Under the pieces are notes generated by a model that was not told the origin of the DNA, made no database searches, and worked only from the letters and a program-made list of their open reading frames with translations. This document shows, in pieces, positions 58,085-64,000 of a DNA stretch of 64,000 nt. Within the stretch, counting starts at the first letter, position 1. Each line of letters begins with the position of its first letter. Source of the DNA: CAZJKE01 sp964555625 (GTDB taxonomy: Bacteria > Planctomycetota > Phycisphaerae > Phycisphaerales > SM1A02); contig CAZKTE010000002.1 in the NCBI GenBank assembly GCA_964555625.1, forward strand, positions 32,148-96,147. The letters are read 5' to 3'. A program made the translations under genes and the position numbers.

Positions 58085-59086
58085 ATGCGGGCGGCCCTCA
58101 TCGCGTCCGCTGGCTCGCCTGTTGCGCCCAACATCTCGGTGGTCGACGACTGGCCCGATCCGGCGCCCCGCCTAGGGGACGTGCTGGTACGCACGGAGGC
58201 ATCGGCACTCAATCACCTCGATCTCTGGGTGGGCGCGGGTATCCCGGGACTGGACCTCTCCTACCCTCGCATCAGCGGATCGGACGCGTGCGGCCGCGTC
58301 GAGTCCGTCGGCGAGGGCGTCGACACATCGTGGATCGGCAAGCGCGTCGTCCTCAACGCGGCCGTGCCCACTGACCGCGGCGACATCTCCATGATCGGCG
58401 AACATGATCCGGGCGTGCACGCTGAGCTCTTTGTCGCCCCGGAGTCGAACGTCGCCGACATCGGCGAAGTCGAGGCGGTGGAGGCAGCGGCCTTCGGCCT
58501 GGTGCACCTGACCGCCTGGCGAATGCTGGTGACCCGCGCGGCCCTGCGTAGTGGCATGGACGTGCTCATCACGGGCATCGGCGGCGGCGTGGCGCTGGCG
58601 GCGCTTGGCATTGCCGGCCACCTCGGGTGCCGGACGATCGTGACCTCGCGGCACCAGTGGAAGCTCGATCGGGCGATAGAGCTCGGAGCCTCCGAGGCGG
58701 TGCTCGATGAGGGCGATGACTGGTCGCGTGCGGTCCGATCGCACTGCGATGGCCGTGGGGTAGATGTCTGCGTGGACTCGATCGGGGCCGCAGTGCATGG
58801 CCCCGCCCTGCGTTCCCTGGCCCGTGGAGGCACCCTGGTGACCTGTGGGTGCACCAGTGGGCCCAATGCAACGACTGACCTGGCCCGCATCTTCTGGAAT
58901 CAGCTCTCGCTGCTGGGGTCCACGATGGGCGACATGGCCGAATTCGAGGCCTCCCTGGCCCTCCTGCGGGACGGGAGTCTCTCTCCGGTCATCGACTCGG
59001 TACACGAGGCCCAGGACGCCGCAACCGCCTTCGATCGCCTCGAGGGGGCATCGCAGTTCGGCAAGGTCGTCATTCGCTGGCAGTAA
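58085..59086 (+). CDS. MDR-superfamily zinc-type/quinone-type oxidoreductase
   Basis: 333 residues. An N-terminal GroES-like domain (GDVLVRTEASALNHLDLWVG, YPRISGSDACGRVESVGEGV) is followed by a Rossmann NAD(P)-binding fold with VLITGIGGGVALAALGIAGH. The catalytic-zinc Cys/His/Glu pattern of classical alcohol dehydrogenases is not complete (G-S-D-A-C-G in place of G-H-E-x-x-G) and the structural four-Cys loop is absent. A zinc-free quinone oxidoreductase or enoyl reductase-like role therefore seems more likely. Ends just before a strong terminator. Confidence 0.87.
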   Translation: MRAALIASAGSPVAPNISVVDDWPDPAPRLGDVLVRTEASALNHLDLWVGAGIPGLDLSYPRISGSDACGRVESVGEGVDTSWIGKRVVLNAAVPTDRGDISMIGEHDPGVHAELFVAPESNVADIGEVEAVEAAAFGLVHLTAWRMLVTRAALRSGMDVLITGIGGGVALAALGIAGHLGCRTIVTSRHQWKLDRAIELGASEAVLDEGDDWSRAVRSHCDGRGVDVCVDSIGAAVHGPALRSLARGGTLVTCGCTSGPNATTDLARIFWNQLSLLGSTMGDMAEFEASLALLRDGSLSPVIDSVHEAQDAATAFDRLEGASQFGKVVIRWQ

Positions 59087-59092
59087 AAGAAA

Positions 59093-59122
59093 CAGCCGCC
59101 CGCGTCTCCACGCGGGCGGCTG
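59093..59122 (+). terminator. Strong intrinsic terminator after the alaS-MDR run
   Basis: CAGCCGCCCGCGT (59093-59105), loop CTCC, ACGCGGGCGGCTG (59110-59122): a perfect 13-bp stem 6 nt after the stop codon of the oxidoreductase gene, followed by CGACTGTTCTG. Confidence 0.88.
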
Positions 59123-59344
59123 CGACTGTTCTGTCATTCCCATCCGAGGACGGGACTCACCGGGCCCATGCCCATCCAGGGCAGGGAGGTGAGGGTGGGA
59201 CCTGAGGGGACATGATTCCTCGATGAAGGGGGAAACGGGTCCTGTCCTTGGACGGCTTGGACATTCAGGTAGTCCGAAGCCAGATCGAGGATCCCGCAGC
59301 CATGATTACTGGCTTTCCCTCGGCCCTGTTGTCAAGTCACGCAC

Positions 59345-59581
59345 TCAGGCAGTGCGGCTGCGCTGGAAGAGCGCAACGATGATCACGAATGCAAGAAGTC
59401 CGACGAACCCGCCACTGCCAAGCTGGCTGACAAGGCCCATCAGGTTGGAAACCATGCCATCAAAGAAGGTGGCGGTGGTTCCGAAGATGATTTGGACCAG
59501 AACTCCGAGGGCGATGAAGACCAAACTAAGGTCGATGATGCCCCAGGCCCAGCCCTTGATCGTGTCCATTGCGTTCTTCAT
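59345..59581 (-). CDS. Small two-helix membrane protein with strong ribosome site
   Basis: 78 residues. Helix 1 is ~12-33 (WGIIDLSLVFIALGVLVQII) and helix 2 ~57-73 (GGFVGLLAFVIIVALF), joined by a short polar loop (GTTATFFDGMVSNLMG). AAGGAG 8 nt before the ATG is among the best Shine-Dalgarno sites in the window, in an A-rich leader, so high expression is plausible. The layout resembles small pilin-like or phage/holin-like membrane peptides, but no signature proves either. Local DNA is less GC-rich than its neighbours. Confidence 0.65.
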   Translation of the reverse strand: MKNAMDTIKGWAWGIIDLSLVFIALGVLVQIIFGTTATFFDGMVSNLMGLVSQLGSGGFVGLLAFVIIVALFQRSRTA

Positions 59582-59657
59582 GGATCTAGCTCCTTTTTCC
59601 TACCCAGCCTTTCGGCTATTTTTGGCCGTCCTTGACCACGGGATACGCACGTACCCC
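59582..59657 (-). promoter_or_regulatory. Structured leader of the two-helix membrane protein
   Basis: Transcribed on the minus strand: a 7-bp stem GGGGTAC-GTGC-GTATCCC (59657-59640), then AGCC-GAAA-GGCT with a GNRA tetraloop (59617-59606), and AAGGAG (59595-59590) 8 nt before the ATG. The two hairpins and A-runs look like a cis-regulatory RNA. I could not match them to a known riboswitch. Confidence 0.4.
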
Positions 59658-59671
59658 GCGGGATTCACCAC

Positions 59672-59776
59672 TTATCGGCACGGTACCTCGGAATGCCACA
59701 GCGAACCGAGCACCCGGGTGCAATCGCCACCGCCACAAGTGGGCCTAAGCCAAGCGGGCGGCTGGGGTTGTGGCAT
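59672..59776 (-). CDS. Possible 34-residue Pro/Cys peptide
   Basis: ATG at 59776 opens a 34-codon frame rich in Pro, Gly and Cys (MPQPQPPAWLRP, T-C-G-G-G-D-C-T, ending V-P-C-R). AAAAAAGGA sits 3 nt before the ATG, a short but A-rich ribosome site similar in style to that of the next gene. It lies between tmk and the membrane protein on the same strand. Could be a leader peptide or chance. Confidence 0.3.
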   Translation of the reverse strand: MPQPQPPAWLRPTCGGGDCTRVLGSLWHSEVPCR

Positions 59777-59810
59777 AGTTCCTTTTTTCAATTCAGGTTG
59801 CTGATTCTGT

Positions 59811-60467
59811 TCATGCTTGCCCAGAATCCGGCTTCCCAAGGCGTTCATGCAGGATGGAGAGGACGGCATCGAAAACGGTGGAACTATCGGACGTGGCGTC
59901 AATCACCACGCAACGCTCGGGCATTTGCCGTTCCTGGGCCAGGAACCCCTCCCGCACGCGTCGATGGTACGCGGCCCCCTTGCCCTCCATGCGGTCTCGC
60001 TCCTCCCCCATGCGACTTGCAGCCGCGTCCTCATCCACGTCCAGCAGGATGGTCAGGTCTGGCCACGTGTCGCCGATGGCGACCTCTGCCACCGCGCGAA
60101 TCACGTCGATCGTCACGCCGCCGGCAGTGCCCTGATAAGCAAACGTGGCGCTGACGAATCGATCGGCGATCACCGTGTCACCACCCGCCAGTGCCGGTCG
60201 CACGACTTCCTCGAGCAACTGTGCCCTGCTGGCCATGTAGAGCAGCACTTCCGTGACGCTGTCAATGGCCCCCGTAGCCGGATCGAGCAAGATCGAGCGA
60301 ACACGCTCCCCGAGCGTCGTGCCCCCTGGCTCGCGTACGAGCGTCACATCCAGGCCCTTGTCGCGGCACCAAGAAGCGAGTGCCTCAACCTGGGTGGACT
60401 TCCCAGTCCCATCCGGGCCATCGAAGACGATGAACCGTCCTGCCAGCAGTGGTGTGAGGGCATCCAT
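59811..60467 (-). CDS. tmk: Thymidylate kinase
   Basis: 218 residues. P-loop FDGPDGTGKST (residues ~11-21), V-R-E-P-G-G-T-T-L-G-E with the DRX-type TMP site, DRFVSATFAYQG and a lid R-M-G-E-E-R-D-R-M-E. It phosphorylates dTMP to dTDP. ATG at 60467 gives a normal-length N-terminus; longer in-frame starts at 60521 and 60617 add non-conserved residues. Confidence 0.95.
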   Translation of the reverse strand: MDALTPLLAGRFIVFDGPDGTGKSTQVEALASWCRDKGLDVTLVREPGGTTLGERVRSILLDPATGAIDSVTEVLLYMASRAQLLEEVVRPALAGGDTVIADRFVSATFAYQGTAGGVTIDVIRAVAEVAIGDTWPDLTILLDVDEDAAASRMGEERDRMEGKGAAYHRRVREGFLAQERQMPERCVVIDATSDSSTVFDAVLSILHERLGKPDSGQA

Positions 60468-60628
60468 GTGCAAGGCACTATCCGCGACCTGAGCGGGTGC
60501 TGCAAGGGGGTGGCGTACCATGCCCCCATGCTCGTCGATTTGCGCGAGGGCGGGCGAACCGTGGGCCGGGCAGTGGGCGCCATCGAGGATCGCCAGCCGG
60601 GCCCCCGTGGAGCCCACTGGAAGTGATG

Positions 60629-60961
60629 TGTTCCTCGAATGGAACGGCGTCCTGGACGACTCAGGGCGACTGCGACGCTGCCTATGTTGTGGGGGAGGCC
60701 TCTACAGGGAGCGTACGTTTCCCCAGATCACCGGAATAGTGGTCTTGCTGGCCTTTGCAGGGGGTATCGCGTGGATCCTGCAGCTGGTGAGGACCTGGTC
60801 GATGCTCCTGCTCATGTCCTCCGTACTCCTGATGGATGTCGCCATCTTCCTGCTCTCGCGCCCGCAGCTTTCCTGTTACCAGTGCGCCACGAGATATGGC
60901 CGCACACCCCTTGTGCGATACCACGCCGGATGGGATCGCGCCGTCGCCGAGGGGTCCGTAG
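60629..60961 (+). pseudogene. Membrane protein with zinc-ribbon, probable frameshift near its end
   Basis: From a GTG at 60629 the frame encodes E-W-N-G-V-L-D-D-S-G-R-L-R-R-C-L-C-C-G-G-G, two hydrophobic helices (IVVLLAFAGGIAWIL, WSMLLLMSSVLLMDVAIFLL), and L-S-C-Y-Q-C with W-D-R-A-V-A-E. The two C-x-x-C pairs flanking the helices suggest zinc binding. In frame there is no stop until 61560, deep inside the opposite gene. Removing one G from GGGG (60951-60954) gives G-P-stop at 60959-60961, 13 nt before the convergent gene's stop. Upstream starts at ATG 60520 (same frame) or 60528 (other frame) are possible. Confidence 0.5.
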
Positions 60962-60974
60962 AGGGCAGGGAGAC

Positions 60975-61496
60975 TCAGGCGATCCAGGTGCCCAGATGGG
61001 CGCCGAGCCAGAGCGTGAGGATGCCGATCGCACAGCCAGCGGCCAGCAGCGTCGCATCCCTGATTGAGAGCCGAAAGAGTCCCAGCAGGCCACCGGCCAG
61101 AAGCAAGAACTGCGCAGCACCAATCAGCAGCGGCCGCGCGGCGCCTGACACGTCCACTACCCGTACCGCCTCCACAATCGCGATCACCGCCAAGCAGCGG
61201 ACCGCGGCCAGCAGCAGGTCGCCGACGGGGCGACGGACGCGCCAGGCCCAGGCATGCACCGCCGACAGCAGGAGTCCCGAGAAGATCACGATGCGAACGC
61301 ACTCGCGGGCCGCCTCCGCCAACCGCTCCCAGAATCCAGCGCGTCCCGCGTCCTCGATCAACCCTGGCGAGCCGGCGATCGTTCCGCTGAGGATGACTCC
61401 AACGCCGATCGTCGCCAGTACCACCGCCATCCACGGGCCGCCGCGTCCGGCCGGCGATATCGCACCTGCGGGTACTCGGGATCCGTTGTCATCCAT
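60975..61496 (-). CDS. Four-helix membrane protein of unknown function
   Basis: 173 residues with hydrophobic helices near 22-42 (MAVVLATIGVGVILSGTIAG), 65-85, 93-113 and 125-165. Loops contain R-R-P-V-G-D-L and R-L-S-I-R-D-A. AGGA is 7 nt before the ATG at 61496. No family signature is visible. Convergent with the zinc-ribbon gene; divergent from the 72-codon gene at 61625. Confidence 0.65.
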   Translation of the reverse strand: MDDNGSRVPAGAISPAGRGGPWMAVVLATIGVGVILSGTIAGSPGLIEDAGRAGFWERLAEAARECVRIVIFSGLLLSAVHAWAWRVRRPVGDLLLAAVRCLAVIAIVEAVRVVDVSGAARPLLIGAAQFLLLAGGLLGLFRLSIRDATLLAAGCAIGILTLWLGAHLGTWIA

Positions 61497-61586
61497 GCAC
61501 CGATCCTATCGGCAGGGGGCCGAAAGCGAGCGGGCGGTTCTCGCCTTGTCTGATTGGTGAATCTCGACAAAACGGCGAAGTCATCG

Positions 61587-61615
61587 TTGACCACGCCCAG
61601 AGTCGCGCCCATACT
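61587..61615 (+). promoter_or_regulatory. Near-consensus promoter TTGACC-17-CATACT
   Basis: TTGACC (61587-61592) and CATACT (61610-61615) have a 17-nt spacer, the best sigma-70-type promoter I see in the window. The -10 ends 9 nt before an ATG at 61625, so the message would be essentially leaderless. Confidence 0.7.
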
Positions 61616-61624
61616 TCCCCGGAC

Positions 61625-61843
61625 ATGCATCGAGACGAGCAGCCAATCCGAGCACAACGCGCCTCGACACGCGCACGCGTGGTGGCCGCCGATGCACCCG
61701 TACCCGTTCGCCAGGACCTGTACTCCGCATGGCGCTGTCTTTGCAGCGGCAGCGTGAGGGACGCCATGATTTTCGTCGTTACGGCGACGACCAAGGCCTT
61801 CCATACGCTCAATACCAGGGCGGGGCACGATCGGCGAACCTGA
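61625..61843 (+). CDS. Small leaderless gene of unknown function
   Basis: 72 residues. The first half is Arg/Ala-rich (IRAQRASTRARVVAADAPVP), then L-Y-S-A-W-R-C-L-C-S-G-S and a hydrophobic stretch A-M-I-F-V-V-T-A-T-T, ending H-D-R-R-T. No family is recognised. Support comes from context: a consensus-like promoter places transcription at the ATG, and a terminator follows 33 nt after the stop. It could alternatively be a non-coding RNA of about 280 nt. Confidence 0.45.
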   Translation: MHRDEQPIRAQRASTRARVVAADAPVPVRQDLYSAWRCLCSGSVRDAMIFVVTATTKAFHTLNTRAGHDRRT

Positions 61844-61875
61844 GCAACAGGATCCAGCACCAGGATGAACCGACA

Positions 61876-61903
61876 AGCCCCGCCGAACACTGGCGGGGCG
61901 TTC
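61876..61903 (+). terminator. Intrinsic terminator after the 72-codon gene
   Basis: GCCCCGCC (61876-61883), loop GAACACT, GGCGGGGC (61891-61898), then GTTCTTCAATT. It separates the short transcript from the next gene. Confidence 0.7.
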
Positions 61904-61924
61904 TTCAATTGCAGGAACAGCATC

Positions 61925-62572
61925 ATGCAGACATGGCACCAGGATGAACTCGAACGACGCGGCGCACAGCGTCTCCCAGACGCCCAGCGACTGGAACACC
62001 TCGTGCGCCCATTCCGAATCTGCCTGGCCAGTGACGCCGACGGTTGGCGCGTGGCCGGCGATGGCATCTCGCCGGGAGATGCCATGGCCGCCCTTGCGAG
62101 GGACGGGTCCCTTGAAGGCCTGACCGTGCTTTGCGGCAGCGGAGAACGCCAATGGGCCGCGTGCCTGCAGGGGCCAGTTGAAGTGCGCGACGCAGAGGCG
62201 ATCTCGGCGGCGGTGGACACGGACACCTGCCTGCTTGCGGCCGACATCCGCATGCGCGCAGCGATCGTGGACAACGGCGGCGACGGCGTGGTGGCGTGGG
62301 CTCGCGAGCGAGACGATGTACTGCTCGTGGCGGGCGAATCGCTGCGGCGATACGTCGGGGGCCTGCCCGGCGTGCCGTCCTGCCCGAGTCCACCCGAGTG
62401 TGGCATCATGGACGCGTTGCTCGACGAAACTGGCGCCATGGCCATTCGACCCATCGAGACGGAGGTCTATCCGGCGTTCGTCGACATCGGCGTGCACACG
62501 GGTGCCGGCGAGGGGCCGGCGCCGCGGTGCGTTATCTACGACATCCCCTCCGGAACCTGGCACGTGGACTAA
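61925..62572 (+). CDS. Cytoplasmic protein of unknown function
   Basis: 215 residues without signal peptide or helix. The sequence looks like an alpha/beta fold: PFRICLASDADGWRVAG, DGSLEGLTVLCGSGERQW, LLAADIRMRAAIVDNGG, ERDDVLLVAGESLRRYV, and E-V-Y-P-A-F-V-D-I-G-V. No catalytic motif is recognised. ATG at 61925 follows AGGA by 9 nt. Flanked by a terminator upstream and a long hairpin downstream, so it is probably monocistronic. Confidence 0.65.
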   Translation: MQTWHQDELERRGAQRLPDAQRLEHLVRPFRICLASDADGWRVAGDGISPGDAMAALARDGSLEGLTVLCGSGERQWAACLQGPVEVRDAEAISAAVDTDTCLLAADIRMRAAIVDNGGDGVVAWARERDDVLLVAGESLRRYVGGLPGVPSCPSPPECGIMDALLDETGAMAIRPIETEVYPAFVDIGVHTGAGEGPAPRCVIYDIPSGTWHVD

Positions 62573-62603
62573 ACACTCGCAGCGAATCTCGCTCCTCCTT
62601 ACA

Positions 62604-62643
62604 GGCCCCGGGATGGTGTCGCAGGGACACCGCTCCCGGGGCC
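62604..62643 (+). other. Long GC-rich hairpin between genes
   Basis: GGCCCCGGGA (62604-62613) pairs with TCCCGGGGCC (62634-62643), and an inner GGTGTC/GACACC continues the stem around GCAGG. It is about 16 paired bases with one small bulge. No T tract follows, so it may be a rho-type or protein-bound structure rather than a simple terminator. Confidence 0.55.
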
Positions 62644-62702
62644 CCTCCGCGCGCCAGGTGACGGCCGCCTCGTTTGGTCCCGGGGCGGTACGCTCTGCGA
62701 CC

Positions 62703-64000
62703 ATGATCGGCAGGCTGGGACTCTTCATCAGCAGGCAGGTGGAGCGGGTCGTCCCCGACCCCTTCGTCATCGCCATTCTCCTGACACTGGTTGCCGCTGT
62801 CGCTGCGCTGATCTGGGGCGACTTCGGCGATCGCGCGCCAGCCACGGCGCTGCTTGATGCGTGGCGCGACGGCAAGGAAGGCATCTGGAAACTCCTGGCC
62901 TTCTCCATGCAGATGTGCCTGGTCTTGGTCACGGGCCATGCGCTTGCCAATACGCGCACCGTGCGTGCCTTGATCGATGCCATCGCCGACCTGCCGCGAT
63001 CCACGGCATCAGCAGCGGCTATCGTCGGGCTGGTCGCCGCTGCCCTGGGGATGGTCAACTGGGGACTCGGGCTGATCGCCGGCGCGCTGCTTGCACGGGA
63101 AGTCGGGTTTTCGATGAAGCGACGCGACATTCCCTGCCACTACCCGCTGGTCGTCGCCGCAGGGTACGTCGGGCTGCTCACCTGGCATGGCGGACTCAGC
63201 GGATCGGCGCCGTTGTCGATGACCACAGCCGACGGCGCGGCCATGGTGCTGCCGAGTGCCTACCTCGGACAGGTCCAGACCATCCCGCTCTCCGAGTCGA
63301 TCGGGTCGCCGCTGAACCTCCTCGCCAGCGGCGGCCTCCTGCTGCTGGTGCCGCTGCTCTTGGCCATGCTCGCACCTCGCACCGCCCATGACATGCGCGG
63401 CATCGGCGAGTTCCACGTCGATGCCGGTTCACAAGAACAACCACCTGATACGGCTGCGAGCCTGCCCGATCGCCTCAATCACTCGCCGCTTGTGGCGTGG
63501 CTGCTGGGCATACCGCTGCTGCTGGCGATCGGCCGCCACGTCGCCGTCAACGGTGTCGATCGAGTGGGTCTCAACGAGATCACCCTGTGCATGCTCGCCC
63601 TGGGACTGCTGCTGCACGGTTCGCCCGTGGGGTACATGCGGGCCATCACCGAGGGCGCCCGCGGGTGCGCGGGCATCATCATCCAGTTTCCGCTCTACGC
63701 GGGCATCATGGCGATGATGGCCACGTCGGGCCTGATGGCCACGTTGACCGAACACTTCGTGGCCATCGGAAACGACACGACCCTGCCAGTCCTCACGATG
63801 GTCTCGGCGGGCGTCGTCAACCTCTTCGTACCAAGCGGTGGCGGACAGTGGGCCATCCAGGCGCCCATCGCCCTCGAAAGCGGCACGCACGCAGGTGTTG
63901 CCCCGGGCACGATGGTGATGGCGGTCGCCTACGGCGACCAACTGACCAACATGCTCCAGCCATTCTGGGCGCTGCCCCTGCTTGCCATCACCGGCGTACG
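62703..64000 (+). CDS. Short-chain fatty-acid transporter, AtoE family (3' end outside window)
   Basis: An open frame from ATG 62703 runs off the right edge; 432 residues are visible of about 440-470 expected. Multiple membrane helices are present. Diagnostic AtoE/short-chain fatty-acid transporter strings appear: MVNWGLGLIAGALLAREVG, LTWHGGLSGSAPLSMTT, and VNLFVPSGGGQWAIQAPI near the end with Y-G-D-Q-L-T-N-M-L-Q-P. The family moves acetoacetate or short-chain fatty acids. No Shine-Dalgarno sequence is seen; TACGCT lies 8 nt before the ATG. acs elsewhere in the window would handle imported acetate. Confidence 0.9.
   Translation, partial: MIGRLGLFISRQVERVVPDPFVIAILLTLVAAVAALIWGDFGDRAPATALLDAWRDGKEGIWKLLAFSMQMCLVLVTGHALANTRTVRALIDAIADLPRSTASAAAIVGLVAAALGMVNWGLGLIAGALLAREVGFSMKRRDIPCHYPLVVAAGYVGLLTWHGGLSGSAPLSMTTADGAAMVLPSAYLGQVQTIPLSESIGSPLNLLASGGLLLLVPLLLAMLAPRTAHDMRGIGEFHVDAGSQEQPPDTAASLPDRLNHSPLVAWLLGIPLLLAIGRHVAVNGVDRVGLNEITLCMLALGLLLHGSPVGYMRAITEGARGCAGIIIQFPLYAGIMAMMATSGLMATLTEHFVAIGNDTTLPVLTMVSAGVVNLFVPSGGGQWAIQAPIALESGTHAGVAPGTMVMAVAYGDQLTNMLQPFWALPLLAITGV

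Noticed and set aside
59582..59657. Cyclic-di-GMP (GEMM) riboswitch
   Set aside because: A GAAA-capped hairpin and A-rich junctions are reminiscent, but the conserved GCAAAC and GGGACGCAAAGC core segments are missing.
59223..59804. 193-codon plus-strand frame opposite the small membrane protein
   Set aside because: It lies antisense to a frame with a strong Shine-Dalgarno site and clear membrane helices. Its sequence is low-complexity Ser/Pro/Thr/Arg and it crosses the structured leader.
61358..63130. 590-codon minus-strand frame across several plus-strand genes
   Set aside because: Arg/Ser/Ala-rich, no motif, antisense to the AtoE-type gene, the 215-residue gene and two terminators.

Overview
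The window is high-GC, roughly two thirds G+C by eye, and densely packed with housekeeping genes. It most likely comes from the chromosome of a planctomycete of the class Phycisphaerae. The lineage call rests on several signatures: three secreted beta-propeller proteins ending in paired calcium-loop (dockerin-like) repeats plus a terminal Trp-Gly-x-Cys-Pro; a membrane protein with the N-terminal zinc ribbon Cys-Gly-Arg-Cys-Gly-Tyr-Asp-Leu-Arg-Gly-Leu that is common in planctomycetes; prepilin-type proteins; a short-N-domain (secretin/TonB-like) protein; and two groEL genes around one groES. There is no rRNA, insertion sequence, prophage or CRISPR array. One tRNA gene, tRNA-Gln(CUG), is present.

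Layout. Positions 1-3086: a prepilin-like gene runs off the left edge, divergent from an ECF sigma factor/anti-sigma pair, a HIT protein and a small lipoprotein. 3164-7663: an MFS transporter, ribosomal protein S1, and a glycine-rich short-N-domain protein. 7667-18865 (minus strand): a long run holding an S9 peptidase, a MacB-type permease, a sensor kinase, a zinc-finger protein, trmB, a one-blade PQQ-like protein, an alpha/beta hydrolase, rsfS, a membrane pyrophosphatase and rpsU. 19020-25132: a YacP-like nuclease, pdxH, a membrane protein, a large metzincin protease, purE, tRNA-Gln and a GspG-like pseudopilin. 25136-35210 (minus strand): acs, rnr, a FmdB-type zinc ribbon, grpE, dnaJ, groEL1, groES and groEL2, which form a proteostasis island. 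35390-43506: a zinc-ribbon membrane protein divergent from moxR, then hpt, folC, leuS and a DUF2314-like protein. 43503-47020 (minus strand): tpiA, secG, yicC, an APH-fold kinase and a DUF2007-like membrane protein. 47095-54007 (minus strand): three secreted propeller/lectin/dockerin genes. 54156-59086: alaS, a small conserved-looking protein, a TIM-barrel isomerase/epimerase and an MDR dehydrogenase. 59345-64000: small membrane proteins, tmk, a possibly frameshifted zinc-ribbon protein, several orphan genes, and an AtoE-type short-chain fatty-acid transporter cut by the right edge.

Gene expression. Many neighbours overlap by ATGA or TGATG, which implies translational coupling: sigma/anti-sigma, PQQ protein/trmB/zinc protein, leuS/next gene, tpiA/secG, kinase/DUF2007, hpt/upstream gene, alaS/next gene, and all three dockerin genes. 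Several first genes of transcription units instead lack a Shine-Dalgarno sequence and have a -10-like hexamer only 8-12 nt before the start codon, which suggests near-leaderless transcripts. The clearest case is a 72-codon gene at 61625 with a TTGACC-17-CATACT promoter and a terminator just after its stop.

No clearly new multi-gene system stands out. The regions most worth a second look are the coupled dockerin/lectin propeller locus, the small membrane protein with a structured leader near 59345-59776, the leaderless-gene pattern, and the pyrophosphatase with an extra domain. Functional names rest on motifs read by eye; no database search was possible.
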